Shown here piece after piece: positions 1 to 8,796 of a stretch of DNA of 8,815 bases. This stretch comes from Minisyncoccota bacterium (GTDB lineage Bacteria > Patescibacteriota > Minisyncoccia > Minisyncoccales > UBA5738), in assembly GCA_025453415.1 (NCBI GenBank), contig JALOQL010000036.1, positions 1-8,815 of the forward strand. Reading direction: 5' to 3'. The first letter of the stretch is position 1, and each line of letters opens with the position of its first letter. The notes under the pieces are model-generated. The model was not told the origin of the DNA, did no database searches, and saw only the letters and a program-made list of their open reading frames with translations. A program made the translations under genes and the position numbers.

Positions 1-1850
1 GCGAAACGCGGGTCGTAATACCGCGACGCGCCGCGCCAGCCGATCATTGGATTGGATTCAACCGGCTCATAATCCTTGCCGCCGATCAGCGCGCTGTACT
101 CGTTGGTTTTGAAATCCGAGAACCGCACGATCACGTGCTTGGGATAGAATGCGGCCGCGATCGTGGCCACTCCCTCGGCCAGCTTGTCCACGAAAAATTG
201 TTTTTTGTCCTTGTAGTCGCCGGTAATCTTTTCGATCTGGGCCTTCAGTTTTTTGTCTTTCAGTTTCGCGAAATTGATCAGCGCCAGCGGATGCACCTTG
301 ACTTTGTCGGCAAAAATGAATTCCACCCGCGCCAATCCCACGCCGTCATTGGGCAAAAACGATGCCTTGAACGCCGACTCGGGCGTACCCACGTTGAGCA
401 TGATCCGCGTTGGCAACTGCGGAATCGTTTTTAAATCGTATTCTTTTTTCTCGTAGGGAATTTTGCCCGCGTAGACCCGTCCTTCGAGACCCTGGGTGCA
501 ATCCGCGGTCACCATTAGCCCGTTTTTCAGCGCTTTAGTGGCGTTACTGCTTCCCACGATGCAGGGCGTACCCAATTCGCGCGAAACGATGGCCGCGTGA
601 CAGGTTTTGGTCCCTTCGTCGGTCACGATCGCCGAGGCGATGCGCATGATCGGCACCCAATCCGGATCGGTCATGTTTGTCACCAGTATTTCGCCGGCCT
701 TGAATTGACCGATTTGCTTGACGTTTGGAATGACATGGATCTTTCCCTGGCCGATCTTATGCCCCACCGCGATGCCGGTCACCAATGGCTTGGTATTGGT
801 TTTGACCTCGTATTCCTCATAGGTAGTTTTTGTCTCCGTACCGGCATAAATGGTTTCAGGCCGCGCCTGGACAATGAAAAGATCCCCGGATTTGCCGTCC
901 TTGGCCCATTCGATATCCTGCGGCCCTTGGTAATGCTCTTCAATGATCACCGCCCATTTCGCCAGCTGTTCCACCTCGGCATCGGTCAGGGAAAATTTGG
1001 CCTGGTCCTTGGGTGGCACCGGCACGTCCTTCAAACCGACTTCCTTGGCAAAAATGTATTTCCGGTCTTTGTTGCCCAAACTTCTGGAAATGATCGCGGT
1101 CTTGCCGGCTTTCAATGCCGGCTTGAAAACATAGAATTGGTCGGCGGTTACATGCCCCTTGACGATCATCTCGCCGGCGCCAAAGATCGAGTTGACCAGC
1201 ACCACGTCGCGGAATCCGGTTTCGGTGTCGAGCGTGAACATGATACCCGCCGAAGAGATGTCGGAGCGAACCATTTTCATCACGCACACCGACAGCGCCA
1301 CCTTCAGGTCGTCAAAACCCTTTTCGGCCCGGTAAACGATCGCGCGCTCCAAAAACAGCGAGGAGATGCATTTTTTAACCGCGTCCAGTACCTCCGCCGG
1401 AGTGTCGATGTTCAAATAAGTTTCGTGCGCGCCGGCAAACGACGCCCCGGCCAGATCCTCGGCCGTTGCCGACGACCGCACCGCCACGATCAGATTCTTC
1501 GTCTTGTAAAAAGCGGAAAGCTCTTTATAAGCTTTCAAAATGTCGGCTTTCATGTCCGGCGGAAATTCGCCCTTCAGCACCAAATTGCGCGCTTGCGTGC
1601 TGACCTTCTTCAATTGCTTCAAATTTTTTACATCCAACCCCGCAAAAAGCGGTTTCAGCTTTTCATCGATACTATTATGGCGCAGATAATACCAGTACGC
1701 GTCCGCGGTCGTCGCAAAACCGTTCGGGACGTTAACCCCTTTTTCCGTCAATTGCTGATACATCTCCCCCAGCGACCCATTCTTGCCGCCCACCTGCTCG
1801 ATATCCTTTTTCGTCACCTCGTTAAACCATAGTATATTTTTTTGTGCCAT
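1..1850 (-). CDS. ppsA: Phosphoenolpyruvate synthase (pyruvate, water dikinase), 3' end cut by window edge
   Basis: Interconverts pyruvate + ATP + water and phosphoenolpyruvate + AMP + phosphate in the cytoplasm; the family usually serves gluconeogenesis. I translated this frame directly: it is open from an ATG at 1850 to the window edge, giving 616 residues of a family near 790. The N-terminal nucleotide-binding domain shows GGKNGSLGEM at 21-30, VRSSATAEDL from 124 and QARPET at 328-333. The swivelling phosphohistidine domain has TCHAA, with the catalytic His at 418 (His421 in E. coli). The PEP/pyruvate-binding barrel begins after it and shows GWRGASRYYDPRF at 604-616, where the window ends. 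The barrel's C-terminal catalytic residues lie outside. The gene starts 62 bases after the membrane-protein gene; its leader is AT-rich with no Shine-Dalgarno. In an organism without pyruvate kinase it could run towards pyruvate and ATP, but that cannot be judged here. Identity is very secure. Confidence 0.96.
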   Translation of the reverse strand, partial: MAQKNILWFNEVTKKDIEQVGGKNGSLGEMYQQLTEKGVNVPNGFATTADAYWYYLRHNSIDEKLKPLFAGLDVKNLKQLKKVSTQARNLVLKGEFPPDMKADILKAYKELSAFYKTKNLIVAVRSSATAEDLAGASFAGAHETYLNIDTPAEVLDAVKKCISSLFLERAIVYRAEKGFDDLKVALSVCVMKMVRSDISSAGIMFTLDTETGFRDVVLVNSIFGAGEMIVKGHVTADQFYVFKPALKAGKTAIISRSLGNKDRKYIFAKEVGLKDVPVPPKDQAKFSLTDAEVEQLAKWAVIIEEHYQGPQDIEWAKDGKSGDLFIVQARPETIYAGTETKTTYEEYEVKTNTKPLVTGIAVGHKIGQGKIHVIPNVKQIGQFKAGEILVTNMTDPDWVPIMRIASAIVTDEGTKTCHAAIVSRELGTPCIVGSSNATKALKNGLMVTADCTQGLEGRVYAGKIPYEKKEYDLKTIPQLPTRIMLNVGTPESAFKASFLPNDGVGLARVEFIFADKVKVHPLALINFAKLKDKKLKAQIEKITGDYKDKKQFFVDKLAEGVATIAAAFYPKHVIVRFSDFKTNEYSALIGGKDYEPVESNPMIGWRGASRYYDPRF

Positions 1851-1912
1851 ATTTCGTTATTTGAATTATTAATTTTTTTTTACTGGCAGTTTCCTGAAGT
1901 CCGTAAAACGAT
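1851..1912. other. AT-rich gap before ppsA
   Basis: These 62 bases between the membrane-protein gene and ppsA contain a run of nine A on the minus strand and AT-rich leader sequence. I see no convincing hairpin, Shine-Dalgarno or promoter, so ppsA is probably read through from upstream, though a weak promoter in the AT-rich part cannot be excluded. Confidence 0.5.
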
Positions 1913-2716
1913 TCACAAAGTAATACAATTAACCCAAAAATAAGTTACTCCGAAAGCCGACAGCGAATCCTGCACGTAACCATCTCGCTTACCGCCCGGC
2001 TGGCATGACCAGCGCGCCGCTTCCTTGCCGTTGCATTTAATAATGCCGTTATCGGTATCTATTTCCGGCCTAAAACACGCGAACTTCGCGGGCTCATCAG
2101 TTGCGCTCAACGAAATCTCCCCTGACGGACTATCGAAATTTTCCGTGATATACATATACGTCCGCACTTGGCTATAAAGAACCAACGAAACTATCGCCAA
2201 AGCTAAAAAAATGTAACTGGCAACATTCGCTTTGAACACCGCTTTTTTAATGTCTTCCTTGGAATAACCGGAAAAAATTTTGCAGGCAATAAACGCTTCG
2301 ATCCAAACCGAAACGGCAAACGATATTGCCAAAAAAATGACGCAAAGAATGACCGCCCACGCTTGCACCGCTTCGGCGCTAACCCAAAAAGGCAATAAAT
2401 ACGGAATAAAAAACAAGAACGAGAAAACAAACAAGAAAGGCAAACCGATTGCCGATGTCGCCAAATTGGCTGCTGTCGAATCCCAAAAAGCCCGCGCCCA
2501 CGATAAGCTTGTTCCCTTCCGTTTGCCGGTCAGCAATCTTTTGATCGCAACGGCCTCGATCGGAATTATTCCCAATTGCGCCATACCGAACAGCCATGCT
2601 CCGCCATATATTATCATTAACGGGCTGCCCACATTGGCCGAACAAACCGCCGGCAACAGCAAAAGTCCGGTTATCAAACTCAAGGCCAAATAAGTTATAT
2701 CTTTGTTCATCCGCAT
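1913..2716 (-). CDS. Polytopic membrane protein with extracytoplasmic cysteine-containing tail, function unknown
   Basis: I do not recognise a named family. The 267-residue protein has a hydrophobic N-terminus (8-26) ending CSANVGSP, which looks like a signal peptide or first membrane segment, then hydrophobic segments near 34-56, 88-111, 119-144 and 166-183. Positively charged loops (KRLLTGKRKG at 60-68; CKIFSGYSKEDIKKAVFK at 145-162) fit the positive-inside rule and put the C-terminal 80 residues outside. That tail has four cysteines (214, 228, 238, 264) and a stretch, NGIIKCNGK, closely resembling one in the secreted cysteine-module protein upstream. A second ATG two codons in (2710) is an alternative start; neither has a Shine-Dalgarno. 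It starts 37 bases after the thioredoxin-fold gene, so it is probably cotranscribed, and it ends with TGA. The context suggests a surface or thiol-related role, but no activity can be assigned. Confidence 0.85.
   Translation of the reverse strand: MRMNKDITYLALSLITGLLLLPAVCSANVGSPLMIIYGGAWLFGMAQLGIIPIEAVAIKRLLTGKRKGTSLSWARAFWDSTAANLATSAIGLPFLFVFSFLFFIPYLLPFWVSAEAVQAWAVILCVIFLAISFAVSVWIEAFIACKIFSGYSKEDIKKAVFKANVASYIFLALAIVSLVLYSQVRTYMYITENFDSPSGEISLSATDEPAKFACFRPEIDTDNGIIKCNGKEAARWSCQPGGKRDGYVQDSLSAFGVTYFWVNCITL
2003..2077 (-). other. Cysteine module (C-x13-C-x9-C) in the membrane protein tail
   Basis: Residues 214-238 of the membrane protein. The core NG-I-I-K-C-N-G-K, with cysteines at 214, 228 and 238, matches residues 363-386 of the cysteine-module protein, whose core is NG-L-Y-K-C-N-G-R with C-x12-C-x9-C. 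It lies after the last membrane segment, so it should be outside the cytoplasm. A fourth cysteine (264) sits near the C-terminus. Confidence 0.55.
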
Positions 2717-2753
2717 ATTATTTCACGCATCGGCTGGTTAGATGCTTTACTCG

Positions 2754-3902
2754 CTACCCCCCGCAACCGCCTCCGGAACCGGATTCCGTGCCGCTGCCGA
2801 AACTCGACGACGGCTGGTCGCTTGAAAGCTGGATTTTGCATTCCGCCGGCGGATTGGCAAACGCCCCGCAAACGGCCTTCAGCAATTCTTGCGGGCTTCG
2901 CTTGCCGATGCTGGCTTCAACACCGTTGATAATGATGGTGGGCGAACCCTGGATATTGTATTTTTCGTTGAGTTCGTTGTGGACGTCGAATTTGGGATAA
3001 TTGCCGCTCAACCACTTGGACTTGTCGTCGTAGTTCGCGGTCACGTTGAATTGTTTGTCGCTCGCGGCCACGCAGGCATCGAGCTTCGCCTTATCGACCG
3101 CCGCCTCGGTCAAGCACTTGGCGTATTCGCCGATGCCCTCGCTGTCGGTCGTTCCGCTGACAAAACATTTCAAATAAACCGGGTATTTGACCGCCTGTTC
3201 CTTTTGGATGCAGTACTGCCGCAGATTCTCGTCGATCTCCTTTTTGCCGTGCATCGCGTAATTGACGAAATAGATGCCCATCGTCGCCTTGTTCTTCAGC
3301 GCGTCATAAACCGGCAAGTACATTTTTTCCGCCTGCAAGCCGTAAGGGCAATAGCTCATGACAAAGACCTGGACGTCAGGCTTGGCGGTCTTGGGAATCT
3401 CCGCGGAATTGTTTTCGGAATTGCCGGAAGTTGGCTTGTCCAGATCGATCGCCTGCGGAATGCCGTCGGCAAACATCAGCTTGCCGTCGCGGGTAACGTA
3501 AGCATTATAATCCTTGCCTTCAACAACCAGCGAAAATTTATAAAGTCCATTGGCCTCGACAATATCTTTCGAAGTCGCCGCTGTCCCCTCGGAAAGCATG
3601 CTCTTGTTCACGTAATCAACGGCTTTTTTGACGGCCTCCGCGGGCGCGACCGCCCCGGCCGCCAAAACATCCCGCCCCTCCGGTACCGCCGTAGCGCCGG
3701 CATTCGTGCCGTTGTTTTCGGCGGTAGTCGATGCCGGCCCATTTTTGCACGCGCTCAATTCGCTCTGCAGATAATCGTTATTTTTTTTCACTTCATCGGC
3801 CTGGCGCTGCTGGAAATAGACCCACCATGAAGCGCAAGTCAATAAGAAAAGAAACAAAACTCCAAAAACCATTTTCAACTTCGAATCTTTAGTGATTGCC
3901 AT
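2754..3902 (-). CDS. Membrane-anchored DsbA-like thioredoxin-fold protein with single-cysteine CPYG motif
   Basis: The protein has 382 residues. One N-terminal membrane segment (about 11-29) is followed by a short polar, probably helical stretch (31-52) and a low-complexity linker. A small domain at about 85-153 contains GLYKFSLVV and a YVTRDGK strand. The thioredoxin-fold domain spans about 176-350: VFVMSYCPYG carries the active-site motif C185-P-Y-G188, and GSPT carries the cis-proline at 321. The second cysteine of the usual CxxC is a glycine. Further cysteines at 231, 246, 263 and 277 lie in the helical insertion, with 345 and 355 after the fold. The C-terminus is a Ser/Gly-rich tail ending GGGCGG (C380). 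I recall proteins of this layout from candidate-phylum genomes. It probably acts outside the cytoplasm in thiol reduction, isomerisation or mixed-disulfide formation; the exact reaction is unknown. It is the first gene after a terminator and has its own candidate promoter. Confidence 0.88.
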   Translation of the reverse strand: MAITKDSKLKMVFGVLFLFLLTCASWWVYFQQRQADEVKKNNDYLQSELSACKNGPASTTAENNGTNAGATAVPEGRDVLAAGAVAPAEAVKKAVDYVNKSMLSEGTAATSKDIVEANGLYKFSLVVEGKDYNAYVTRDGKLMFADGIPQAIDLDKPTSGNSENNSAEIPKTAKPDVQVFVMSYCPYGLQAEKMYLPVYDALKNKATMGIYFVNYAMHGKKEIDENLRQYCIQKEQAVKYPVYLKCFVSGTTDSEGIGEYAKCLTEAAVDKAKLDACVAASDKQFNVTANYDDKSKWLSGNYPKFDVHNELNEKYNIQGSPTIIINGVEASIGKRSPQELLKAVCGAFANPPAECKIQLSSDQPSSSFGSGTESGSGGGCGG

Positions 3903-3926
3903 ATTTTATTTTTTTCTCAATCGATT

Positions 3927-3954
3927 ATTTTACCATGCGGCAACGCGCAAGCAA
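3927..3954 (-). promoter_or_regulatory. Candidate promoter for the thioredoxin-fold gene
   Basis: Reading the minus strand, TTGCTT (3954-3949) and TAAAAT (3932-3927) are separated by 16 bases. TG lies one base before the -10 box, as in extended -10 promoters. The -10 matches the bacterial consensus at five of six positions; the -35 is weak. It sits between the acs terminator and the start codon, exactly 24 bases before the ATG. The same GGTAAAAT at the same distance precedes the GAPDH gene. Prediction only. Confidence 0.4.
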
Positions 3955-3976
3955 AATCCCCGCCGGTTGGCGGGGA
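3951..3976 (-). terminator. Intrinsic terminator after acs
   Basis: The stem is 8 bp (3957-3964 with 3969-3976), mostly G-C (CCCCGCC pairing with GGCGGGG), around a 4-base loop. On the minus strand it is followed by TTTTGC. It begins 10 bases after the acs stop codon. The T-run is short, so termination may be partial. It separates the GAPDH to acs unit from the thioredoxin-fold to ppsA unit. Confidence 0.75.
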
Positions 3977-3986
3977 ATTTGTATTT

Positions 3987-5906
<1,920 letters not shown>

Positions 5907-5916
5907 GGTTTTTTAT

Positions 5917-7476
5917 TTATTGGCTTAATGAATCGATCCTGGAGCAAATACTGGTCGAATAAGAACACACCAACCCGTTACGACAATCTTCATGGTCGTC
6001 ACAAGGTTGCCCCACTTCCTGACCGTGATTTTTAATGCAAAGTTCGGCCGGATTACCGCCGATTTTCGCAAATATCGACCGTAAACCCGCGCAACACTTC
6101 TGGTTACTGAAAAAAGTCAGGGTTTCTCCTTCATTGGCGCATTTCTCGATGACCGGCACATTAAGCGGCTCATATTTTATGTTCGGAGACGTACGGTTCG
6201 TGGATGCACCGTTGCTCCCTCCGCCCGAACTTCCTTGTTGGCCGCAGCACAAATAACCGTTAGTGTACCCTCCTTCGGCCGAGCCATAACCGCTACTGTT
6301 GCTGTCCGATTCATTGCCGCAGACGATTTTGCCGATTATCCTGCCATTGCATTTATAAAGTCCGTTGATCTCCCTTTCGTTGCCAACGCAATTGATTTCC
6401 TGACACTGGCCGGGCTGGAGCATGGCCTTACCGAACGGCGCCGTCGATTGCAGATATTCAGTTGAATTATCAGCGCTTTCCGGTTCAGTCCCAACCGGGC
6501 AGTCCATGGCGCAATTGAGGCCGTTTTCGCCGTTGCCGCAAGTCCCGTCGCCGCATTTGGCGCAAATATTTTGCGCCGCTGACGGCAGGACGAGATCACC
6601 ATCTTTGATGCGGTAATTGGCGATCGATTCCAAACCGGAACAGCATTCCTTGCCGTTTTCGTAATCCAAAACCTCACCGACCTGGGCACAAGCCAGTTTT
6701 TTGCGGCATTGGTAATTCTGGTAACAAAAATAATTCTTAGGGCAATCGCTATCGAAAGTGCAGGGCCGGGTTTCTTCCGTATCTGCCGCATTGACGCATT
6801 GATAGCCGGCATTTGCCAACGGCACCATCTTCAGCCCGGAACAGCATTTCTGTTCGTTGGCCCGGTCAACGGTCTGGCCGGATTTAGCGCAAGCCGGCGT
6901 TTTTTTGCAGGTATTATCCCATCCGGAACGGTCGCAATAATATCCCGCGGCACAGTCATCGTCAAACGTACAGGAAGCGCCTTCTTTTTGCTTTTGAATG
7001 TCGACACAAGCCTCTTTCCCGTTTTCCAGGCGCTGGCATTTCATTCCGCTTTGGCAATCAGCGTCAAAGATGCATGCCCCGCCCGCCTTTTGGCCTTTTC
7101 GCGAAACGCAAACATGCGTCAATCCCGAATCGCCGTGGGCGGTGATTTGTTTCAGCCCGGCGCAACATTCGCGCGCGTCCGTAATTTCCATACTCCCGCT
7201 TTCCTTAACGCAATCTTTGGCGGAATTTCCCGCTTGATTTTTTTGGGCAAGCCGGCGCTGGGCGGCATAATTCGGCACATTCACAATCTCATCTTGGTAA
7301 TCCGAATCATCCAAGCCGAATATCGACGACATGCTTTCGAGCCAGGAAACCACGATCAGCGGAAATATATTGTCGGAGCCCCCATATCCCAAAGCTGCCG
7401 CCCGGACAGGCGGAATCATAACCGCGACCATTACCGCCGCAATAGAGGCGGCGACAATCGTTTTACTTGCGAACAT
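5917..7476 (-). CDS. Secreted cysteine-module protein, 42 cysteines in repeated four-cysteine units
   Basis: The 519-residue protein starts with a signal peptide (FASKTIVAASIAAVMVAVM, then PPVRA-AALG, probable cleavage near 26 or 28). After a linker, all 42 cysteines fall into modules. Type A (C-x14-CC-[AS]-GL-x(n)-C) begins at residues 89, 196, 263 and 446. Type B (C-x5-C-x5-C-x(n)-C) begins at 135, 169, 239 and 492. A CGDGTCGNGEN module spans 308-326, a KCNG module 358-386, and a CC pair is at 410-411. No membrane anchor is seen at the C-terminus. Modules of this kind suggest a disulfide-stabilised extracellular or surface protein, perhaps for binding; no catalytic motif is visible. I chose the ATG at 7476 because the open frame extending upstream to 7548 overlaps the GAPDH gene and would put a charged stretch before the signal peptide. 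The gene starts 14 bases after the GAPDH stop and ends 10 bases before acs. Confidence 0.87.
   Translation of the reverse strand: MFASKTIVAASIAAVMVAVMIPPVRAAALGYGGSDNIFPLIVVSWLESMSSIFGLDDSDYQDEIVNVPNYAAQRRLAQKNQAGNSAKDCVKESGSMEITDARECCAGLKQITAHGDSGLTHVCVSRKGQKAGGACIFDADCQSGMKCQRLENGKEACVDIQKQKEGASCTFDDDCAAGYYCDRSGWDNTCKKTPACAKSGQTVDRANEQKCCSGLKMVPLANAGYQCVNAADTEETRPCTFDSDCPKNYFCYQNYQCRKKLACAQVGEVLDYENGKECCSGLESIANYRIKDGDLVLPSAAQNICAKCGDGTCGNGENGLNCAMDCPVGTEPESADNSTEYLQSTAPFGKAMLQPGQCQEINCVGNEREINGLYKCNGRIIGKIVCGNESDSNSSGYGSAEGGYTNGYLCCGQQGSSGGGSNGASTNRTSPNIKYEPLNVPVIEKCANEGETLTFFSNQKCCAGLRSIFAKIGGNPAELCIKNHGQEVGQPCDDHEDCRNGLVCSYSTSICSRIDSLSQ
5944..6141 (-). repeat. A-B cysteine unit, copy 4 (A4-B4)
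   Basis: Residues 446-511 of the cysteine-module protein. Cysteines are at 446, 461, 462, 480 (A) and 492, 498, 504, 511 (B). The A-to-B gap is 11 residues, as in two other units. The CCAGL core is the same as in copy 1. Confidence 0.8.
6319..6405 (-). other. KCNG cysteine module in the secreted protein
   Basis: Residues 358-386 of the cysteine-module protein: cysteines at 358, 363, 376 and 386 with the core NGLYKCNGR. It resembles the extracytoplasmic tail of the membrane protein encoded at 1913-2716. Confidence 0.55.
6499..6690 (-). repeat. A3 cysteine module joined to a CGDG module
   Basis: Residues 263-326. A3 has cysteines at 263, 278, 279 and 305, keeping C-x14-CC-SGL but with a longer tail (25 residues). 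Instead of a B module it is followed after two residues by C-x4-C-x8-C-x3-C with sequence CGDGTCGNGEN, then NCAMDC. I recall this second motif from secreted proteins of candidate-phylum bacteria and archaea. Confidence 0.75.
6706..6891 (-). repeat. A-B cysteine unit (A2-B3)
   Basis: Residues 196-257. Cysteines are at 196, 211, 212, 227 (A) and 239, 245, 251, 257 (B), with an A-to-B gap of 11 residues. The cores are CCSGL and CTFDSDC. Confidence 0.8.
6907..6972 (-). repeat. Extra B cysteine module (B2)
   Basis: Residues 169-190, cysteines at 169, 175, 181 and 190, core CTFDDDC. It directly follows B1 without an A module, so it looks like a separate duplication of B alone. Confidence 0.75.
7006..7212 (-). 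repeat. A-B cysteine unit, copy 1 (A1-B1)
   Basis: Residues 89-157. Cysteines are at 89, 104, 105, 123 (A) and 135, 141, 147, 157 (B), with an A-to-B gap of 11 residues. The cores are CCAGL and CIFDADC. Confidence 0.8.
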
Positions 7477-7490
7477 TCGCTTTAAAAGGA

Positions 7491-8513
7491 TTACTGCTTT
7501 TCGGCCACGTATTCGGCAAATTCCGCGAGGCGGGTGGAATAGCCCCATTCGTTGTCATACCAGGCAACCACCTTGGCCACATTGCCGTTAGCCATCGTCA
7601 GGCCCGCATCCACGATCGACGAATAAGTGCTGCCGATAAAGTCCGTGGAAACCAAGGGAAGTTTTTCAAACGCCATAATTCCTTTCAGGGGTTTTTTCAG
7701 GGTCGCTTTCTCCAGGGCCTCGTTAACTTCCAGCGCCGAAGTCTCGCGCCCAAGCACGCAGAATAGGTCGACTACGGAAACCGTGGACACCGGCACGCGC
7801 AACGCAATGCCGTCCAACTTGCCCTTCAGCTCCGGAATCACCTTGCCGATTGTCTTGGCCGCCCCGGTACTGGTGGGAATAATGTTTGTCCCCGCCGAAC
7901 GCGCGCGCCGCAAATCCTTGTGAGCCACGTCCAGGATCTTTTGGTCATTGGTATAAGCATGCACCGTGGTCATAAAACCCTTTTCGATGCCAAAGGTATC
8001 ATTCAGGATCTTGGCAACCGGCGCCAGGCAATTGGTGGTGCACGACCCCATGTCCATCACATCAGTCTTGGCCGGATCGTACTGGTCGGCATTGATGCCC
8101 AAAAGGTACGAGGGCACTTTGTCGCTGTCTTTCGAAGGCGCCGAAATAACAACTTTTTTGGCACCGGCAATCAGGTGCTTGGCCGCGTCATCGTACTTGG
8201 TGAAGCGTCCGGTGCACTCGAGCACCACGTCAACGCCAAGCTTCTTCCACGGCAAATTGGCCGGATCGGCCTCGGCAAAAATCGCGATGCGTTTGGGCGC
8301 CTTTTTCCCCTGGATAATGATCTCCTTTTCCGTGACCTCGATCTCGCGGTCATAGCGGCCGTAGATCGAATCGAACCGGATCAGGTGCGCGATCGCTTTG
8401 GGCTCGGTCAGGTCGTTGACCGCGACCAGCTCCACGTCCTGGTGCTTATCTAAAAGCAGTTTGAACACATGCCGGCCGATCCGGCCCAAACCGTTGATCG
8501 CAATTTTTTTCAT
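7491..8513 (-). CDS. gap: Glyceraldehyde-3-phosphate dehydrogenase, type I
   Basis: Oxidises glyceraldehyde 3-phosphate with NAD(P)+ and phosphate to 1,3-bisphosphoglycerate, reversibly, in the cytoplasm. The 340-residue length is typical. The Rossmann motif is INGLGRIGR (6-14). The active site is GSCTTNC with catalytic Cys158 (usually ASCTTNC) and His185 in TVHAYTNDQ; WYDNEWGYS lies near the C-terminus. For cofactor choice, Asp34 in NDLTEP is retained, as in NAD enzymes. In the S-loop, however, the usual Leu-Pro of NAD-specific enzymes is Val196-Ala197 (LDVAHKDLRR), a change towards the chloroplast and cyanobacterial NADP-accepting form, so dual use is possible. It starts 13 bases after the glutaredoxin terminator with no Shine-Dalgarno (leader AATTTAACC), and is the first gene of a likely three-gene unit with the cysteine-module protein and acs. 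Confidence 0.96.
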   Translation of the reverse strand: MKKIAINGLGRIGRHVFKLLLDKHQDVELVAVNDLTEPKAIAHLIRFDSIYGRYDREIEVTEKEIIIQGKKAPKRIAIFAEADPANLPWKKLGVDVVLECTGRFTKYDDAAKHLIAGAKKVVISAPSKDSDKVPSYLLGINADQYDPAKTDVMDMGSCTTNCLAPVAKILNDTFGIEKGFMTTVHAYTNDQKILDVAHKDLRRARSAGTNIIPTSTGAAKTIGKVIPELKGKLDGIALRVPVSTVSVVDLFCVLGRETSALEVNEALEKATLKKPLKGIMAFEKLPLVSTDFIGSTYSSIVDAGLTMANGNVAKVVAWYDNEWGYSTRLAEFAEYVAEKQ

Positions 8514-8526
8514 GGTTAAATTATCA

Positions 8527-8556
8527 AAAACCGATGCATTTTACCGCATCAGTTTT
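8527..8556 (-). terminator. Intrinsic terminator after the glutaredoxin gene
   Basis: The stem is 11 bp (8527-8537 with 8546-8556; AAAACTGATGC pairs with GCATCGGTTTT, one G-T wobble) around an 8-base loop. The minus strand reads TTTTT at the 3' end of the stem and then runs AT-rich. It begins 9 bases after the glutaredoxin stop. Because GAPDH starts only 13 bases further on, the hairpin could also sit in or beside the GAPDH leader. Confidence 0.75.
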
Positions 8557-8563
8557 CAATGAA
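8538..8563 (-). promoter_or_regulatory. Candidate GAPDH promoter overlapping the upstream terminator
   Basis: On the minus strand TTTTCA and TAAAAT (8543-8538) are 16 bases apart; the -10 matches five of six consensus bases and the -35 four of six. The -10 lies in the loop of the terminator hairpin and 24 bases before the GAPDH ATG, the same element and spacing as before the thioredoxin-fold gene. Prediction only. Confidence 0.35.
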
Positions 8564-8565
8564 AA

Positions 8566-8796
8566 TTATTTCAATTTCAATAGCTGGTCAATCTGTTCCT
8601 TGTCAAACCCGACGACTATCTGCCCGTCCACGTTAACCACCGGCACGCCGATCTGCCCGGAAAGCTCGATCATCTCGTCGCGCGCCTTGTCGTCGCTGGA
8701 AACGTCGATGTCCTTAAATTCTACCTTCTTGGACTTTAGATAATCCTTCAAGGTCACGCAGTAAGGGCAAAACGGGGTTGAATAGATTTTAATCAT
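8566..8796 (-). CDS. Glutaredoxin-like protein, CPYC type
   Basis: A 76-residue cytoplasmic thioredoxin-fold protein that reduces disulfides or glutathione mixed disulfides. The redox motif C10-P-Y-C13 follows the first strand (IKIYSTPF), the cis-proline is in IGVPVVNVDG, and VVGFD precedes the last helix. The compact length and SGQIGVPVV segment resemble the YruB/NrdH-like glutaredoxins rather than the larger GrxA type. Such proteins can be reduced by thioredoxin reductase instead of glutathione; the sequence alone does not decide this. Only 19 bases of upstream DNA are in the window and they contain no Shine-Dalgarno, so whether it belongs to a longer operon is unknown. A terminator separates it from GAPDH. 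Confidence 0.92.
   Translation of the reverse strand: MIKIYSTPFCPYCVTLKDYLKSKKVEFKDIDVSSDDKARDEMIELSGQIGVPVVNVDGQIVVGFDKEQIDQLLKLK

Noticed and set aside
597..1832. Plus-strand open frame of 411 codons
   Set aside because: It lies exactly opposite ppsA, whose frame carries all the expected motifs including the catalytic histidine. The antisense product is rich in His/Arg and resembles nothing I know.
1913..1915. TGA as a recoded glycine codon (as in some candidate phyla)
   Set aside because: Read-through would add only ten residues before a TAA, and no in-frame TGA occurs at glycine positions in the other genes.
2889..3830. Plus-strand open frame of 313 codons
   Set aside because: Opposite the thioredoxin-fold gene, no recognisable motif; a shadow of the real coding frame.
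6709..7485. Plus-strand open frame of 258 codons
   Set aside because: Opposite the cysteine-module gene, whose regular cysteine spacing proves the minus-strand frame.
7477..7548. Longer start for the cysteine-module protein
   Set aside because: It would overlap the GAPDH gene by 58 bases and place 24 charged residues before a clear signal peptide.
8470..8487. GC-rich inverted repeat GCCGGCCGATCCGGCC
   Set aside because: It is within the GAPDH codons for GRIGRH and is explained by the conserved protein sequence.
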